In this document: positions 60,709 to 64,000 of the stretch, piece after piece
Position numbering within the stretch: the stretch's first letter is position 1
How the letters are laid out: the number at the start of each line of letters is the position of its first letter
Assembly (NCBI RefSeq): GCF_029674545.1
Contig: NZ_CP121354.1
Location: forward strand, 434,001-498,000
Origin: Mesorhizobium sp. WSM4904
GTDB lineage: Bacteria; Pseudomonadota; Alphaproteobacteria; Rhizobiales; Rhizobiaceae
DNA length: 64,000 nt
Direction: 5' to 3'
Notes under the pieces: generated by a model
Seen by the model: the letters and a program-made list of their open reading frames with translations, nothing else
The model's database searches: none
Told to the model about the DNA's origin: nothing
Position numbers and translations under genes: made by a program

Positions 60709-61532
60709 GGCCATATCCGATACGACCGGGCCGCCTGATCGCCAAGGCCATCCTGGCGCTGGCAGGATTCCTGGCAGTGTTCCCGCTTGTCTGGACGGCG
60801 CTCAACGCGCTGAAGAACAATGTCGACATCATCACGCGGGTTCCGCGCCTGGTGTTCACGCCGACGCTTGCCAACATCGGTTACATCCTCGGCCGCGACA
60901 GCGTGCTGACCGGGCTCTACAACTCCGTCGTCGCCTGCGGCTCGGCCGTGCTGATCGGCGTCGCGCTCGGCCTACCGGCGGCCTATGCGGTGGCGCGCTA
61001 TCCCAACCGCTTCGCCGGCGACATCCAGTTCTTCGTGCTGTCGCTGCGCTTCCTGCCGCCGGTGGCGGTGGCCATCCCGTTGATGGTGATCTGGCTTCAG
61101 GTCGGTCTCTACGACACTTTGCCGGCGCTCATCGTCACCTATTCGCTGCTCACCATCTCGGTGATCATGTGGCTGGCGATCCCCGCCTTCCAGGGTGTGC
61201 CCAAGGAGATCGAGGAAGCGGCCTTCGTGGATGGCTATGGTGCCTACTCGGTGTTCTGGCGGATTGCGCTTCCCGTCGCGGCGCGCTCGCTCGCCGGCGC
61301 CATCGCCTTCAGCTTCGTGCTGGTGTGGAACGAGTTCCTGATCGCGCTGATGCTGTCGAGTTCCAACGCCAAGACCCTGCCGATCGTCGCCTCCGAGCTG
61401 TCGCAGCAAGGCATGAACGTGCCGTGGGGCATCCTCAACGCTTCGGTCGTGCTTCTGTCGCTGCCGCCGCTGCTGTTCCTCGGCGTGCTGAGCGGCTTCC
61501 TGAATTCTGTTTTCCGGCAAAAGAAAAGTTGA
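60705..61532 (+). CDS. polyol ABC transporter permease (MalG type)
   Basis: The 275-residue permease starts at the overlapping ATGA and has the MalG pattern: PLVWTALNALKNNVDIITRVPRLVFTPTLANI periplasmic loop, SLRFLPPVAVAIPLM, and the EAA loop (KEIEEAAFVDGYGAYSVFWRIALPVAARS). A much longer frame is open upstream within the preceding gene and is not used. It is followed by the dehydrogenase gene 15 bases later. Confidence 0.92.
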   Translation: MRPYPIRPGRLIAKAILALAGFLAVFPLVWTALNALKNNVDIITRVPRLVFTPTLANIGYILGRDSVLTGLYNSVVACGSAVLIGVALGLPAAYAVARYPNRFAGDIQFFVLSLRFLPPVAVAIPLMVIWLQVGLYDTLPALIVTYSLLTISVIMWLAIPAFQGVPKEIEEAAFVDGYGAYSVFWRIALPVAARSLAGAIAFSFVLVWNEFLIALMLSSSNAKTLPIVASELSQQGMNVPWGILNASVVLLSLPPLLFLGVLSGFLNSVFRQKKS

Positions 61533-61547
61533 TGCGAGGATTACCCG

Positions 61548-62594
61548 ATGCGGGCACTGGTGCTTGAGAAAAAAGGCGAACTGTCGCTGCGCGAGATCGC
61601 GCTGCCGCTCGACGTCGGGCCGGACGACGTCAGGATCGCCATCCACACGGTCGGCGTCTGCGGCAGCGATGTGCATTACTACACGCATGGCGCGATCGGC
61701 AGCTATATCGTGCGCGAGCCGATGGTGCTCGGCCACGAGGCGTCGGGAACGATCGTCGAGATCGGCGCCAATGTCACTAGCCTGAAGGTCGGCGACCGCG
61801 TCTGCATGGAGCCCGGCGTGCCGAACCTGTCGTCACGCGCGACGAAGCTCGGCATCTACAATGTCGACCCTGACGTGCGCTTCTGGGCAACGCCGCCGGT
61901 GCATGGGGTGCTTGCCCCTTATGCCGTGCATCCGGCGGCCTTCACCTACAAGCTGCCGGACAATGTGTCCTTCGCCGAGGGTGCGATGGTCGAGCCCTTC
62001 GCCATCGGCATGCAGGCGGCCGCACGGGCACGCATCGTTCCGGGCGATGTCGCCGTCGTCGTCGGCTGTGGTCCGATCGGCATCATGATTGCGTTGGCCG
62101 CGCTGGCGGGCGGCTGCTCCAAGGTTCTGATTTCCGACTTCTCCGCGCCCAAGCTCAAGATCGCGGGCCAGTATCCCGGCATCGCACCGGTCAATATCGG
62201 CGAGGAGTCGCTGACCGACAGGGTGCGGGCAGCGACCGATGGCTGGGGGGCCGACATCGTGTTCGAGGCGAGCGGCAGCCCGAAGGCCTTCGCCAATCTG
62301 TTCGATCTCGTGAGGCCCGGCGGCGCGCTGGTGCTGGTCGGACTGCCGGTCGAACCGGTCAGCCTCGACGTGCCGGCGGCGATTTCCAAGGAAGTGCGCA
62401 TCGAGACGGTGTTCCGCTACGCCAACATCTTCGATCGCGCCCTGCAGCTCATTGCTTCCGGCAAGGTCGACCTCAAGCCGCTGATCACCGGCACTTATGA
62501 TTTTCCAGACAGCATCAAGGCATTCGAGCGGGCGGCGCAGGGCAACCCGCAGGACGTCAAGCTGCAGATCCTGCTCACCGGCGAGAAGGGCTGA
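61548..62594 (+). CDS. zinc-dependent polyol dehydrogenase (xylitol/sorbitol dehydrogenase type) lacking the structural-zinc cysteines
   Basis: The 348-residue medium-chain dehydrogenase has catalytic-zinc ligands C38 ([13 protein letters not shown]), H63/E64 (GHEASG) and E149 (MVEPFA), and a cofactor motif [15 protein letters not shown]. The sequence [31 protein letters not shown] closely follows xylitol and sorbitol dehydrogenases. Where those often carry a Cys-rich structural-zinc lobe (after EPGVP), this protein has [10 protein letters not shown], with no cysteine. It should oxidise a polyol such as xylitol to the ketose D-xylulose with NAD. It sits between the permease and ATPase genes of the operon. 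Confidence 0.87.
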   Translation: MRALVLEKKGELSLREIALPLDVGPDDVRIAIHTVGVCGSDVHYYTHGAIGSYIVREPMVLGHEASGTIVEIGANVTSLKVGDRVCMEPGVPNLSSRATKLGIYNVDPDVRFWATPPVHGVLAPYAVHPAAFTYKLPDNVSFAEGAMVEPFAIGMQAAARARIVPGDVAVVVGCGPIGIMIALAALAGGCSKVLISDFSAPKLKIAGQYPGIAPVNIGEESLTDRVRAATDGWGADIVFEASGSPKAFANLFDLVRPGGALVLVGLPVEPVSLDVPAAISKEVRIETVFRYANIFDRALQLIASGKVDLKPLITGTYDFPDSIKAFERAAQGNPQDVKLQILLTGEKG

Positions 62595-62597
62595 CCC

Positions 62598-63683
<1,086 letters not shown>

Positions 63684-63692
63684 CTCGAAGGT

Positions 63693-64000
63693 CTATCGTA
63701 TCGCGTCGAGCGCCTGGCGCTGGCGGTGCATTTCGAGGAAGATCCGGTAGTCGCGGTCGAAGCGGGCGCCGGCGGCCGGGTTCGAGTGACGCGTCCTGCC
63801 GCCCTGCTGCATGGCAACGCAGGCGGCGTTGAGGTCGGGGTAAAGCCCGGCGGCGGTCGCCGCCACCATGCCGGTGCCAAGCAGCACCGCCTCGTCGGCC
63901 AGCGGCTCGATGACGGTGCAGCCGGTGGCGTCGGCATAGAGCTCCATCAAGAGCGGGTTCTTGGTGTGGCCGCCGGTGACGTGCAGCGTGTCAATCAGAT
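63693..64000 (-). CDS. FGGY-family carbohydrate kinase, C-terminal part (5' end outside window)
   Basis: The frame is open to the right edge, so only the last 102 residues are seen. LHVTGGHTKNPLLMELYADATGCTV is the FGGY adenosine-binding loop (usually GGGAxSxxW or GGHxxNP), and EAVLLGTGMVAATAAGLYPDL follows, as in ribulokinase-type and D-ribulose/xylulose kinases. It is convergent with the polyol operon by nine bases and would phosphorylate the ketose made by the dehydrogenase. Which pentulose is uncertain. Confidence 0.82.
   Translation of the reverse strand, partial: LIDTLHVTGGHTKNPLLMELYADATGCTVIEPLADEAVLLGTGMVAATAAGLYPDLNAACVAMQQGGRTRHSNPAAGARFDRDYRIFLEMHRQRQALDAIR

Overview
The window is about 64 kb of GC-rich DNA, almost entirely coding, from an alphaproteobacterium of the order Hyphomicrobiales, most likely Mesorhizobium or a close relative. 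I base this on the gene content (sugar and branched-chain ABC operons, a rhizobial-type matB, catabolic genes in tight ATGA-overlapping operons) and on the many large palindromic intergenic elements. I recognise no tRNA, rRNA, CRISPR array, transposase, prophage or replication origin. It reads as a stretch of chromosome or large replicon devoted to nutrient scavenging.

Layout. (1) 1-3651: end of an NDP-forming acyl-CoA synthetase, a CaiD-type carnitinyl-CoA dehydratase and an HSL-family esterase. (2) 4023-9733: two translationally coupled genes for large secreted proteins, a beta-propeller-like protein and a DUF11-like/Cys-rich repeat protein, that share a cysteine domain; function unknown. 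(3) 9929-13204: rpe, a GntR regulator and matB. (4) 13383-23802: a divergent amino-sugar (peptidoglycan sugar) locus. nagA, a SIS deaminase, a GntR regulator and a BadF-type kinase are on the minus strand; murQ, a sugar ABC transporter and a Gfo/Idh oxidoreductase are on the plus strand. Both promoters carry the same direct-repeat operator. (5) 23968-29692, minus strand: a FAH-family hydrolase, an SDR, a two-domain aldehyde dehydrogenase and deoC. (6) 30094-36222: ferredoxin-NADP reductase, hyuAB (ATP-dependent hydantoinase/oxoprolinase) and a PAP2 membrane protein. (7) 36261-44365: a six-gene minus-strand operon in which every gene overlaps the next (FAD subunit, fused 2Fe-2S/molybdopterin hydroxylase, 6-hydroxynicotinate reductase, UPF0280, DUF1185, MarR), divergent from nicotinamidase pncA. 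This looks like a niacin or related N-heterocycle catabolic module. (8) 44487-54210: a NhaD-like antiporter, a complete liv-type ABC operon, an orphan polytopic membrane protein and pncB. (9) 54456-57061: speB-type ureohydrolase and a MATE pump. (10) 57297-64000: an AraC regulator and a polyol operon (ABC transporter, xylitol-type dehydrogenase), then the end of a convergent FGGY kinase.

The most unusual features are these. A family of about 130-215 bp palindromic elements is scattered between genes. One copy lies in frame inside the molybdopterin hydroxylase, and two others form the 5' ends of reading frames, one of them supplying the only plausible start codon. The niacin-type operon contains two poorly understood families, UPF0280 and DUF1185. 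A candidate operator, GTRTRCAAA, lies upstream of hyuAB, the niacin operon and the liv operon, suggesting one regulon. No searches were run: family calls come from recognising motifs and overall sequence, and all regulatory calls are by eye.
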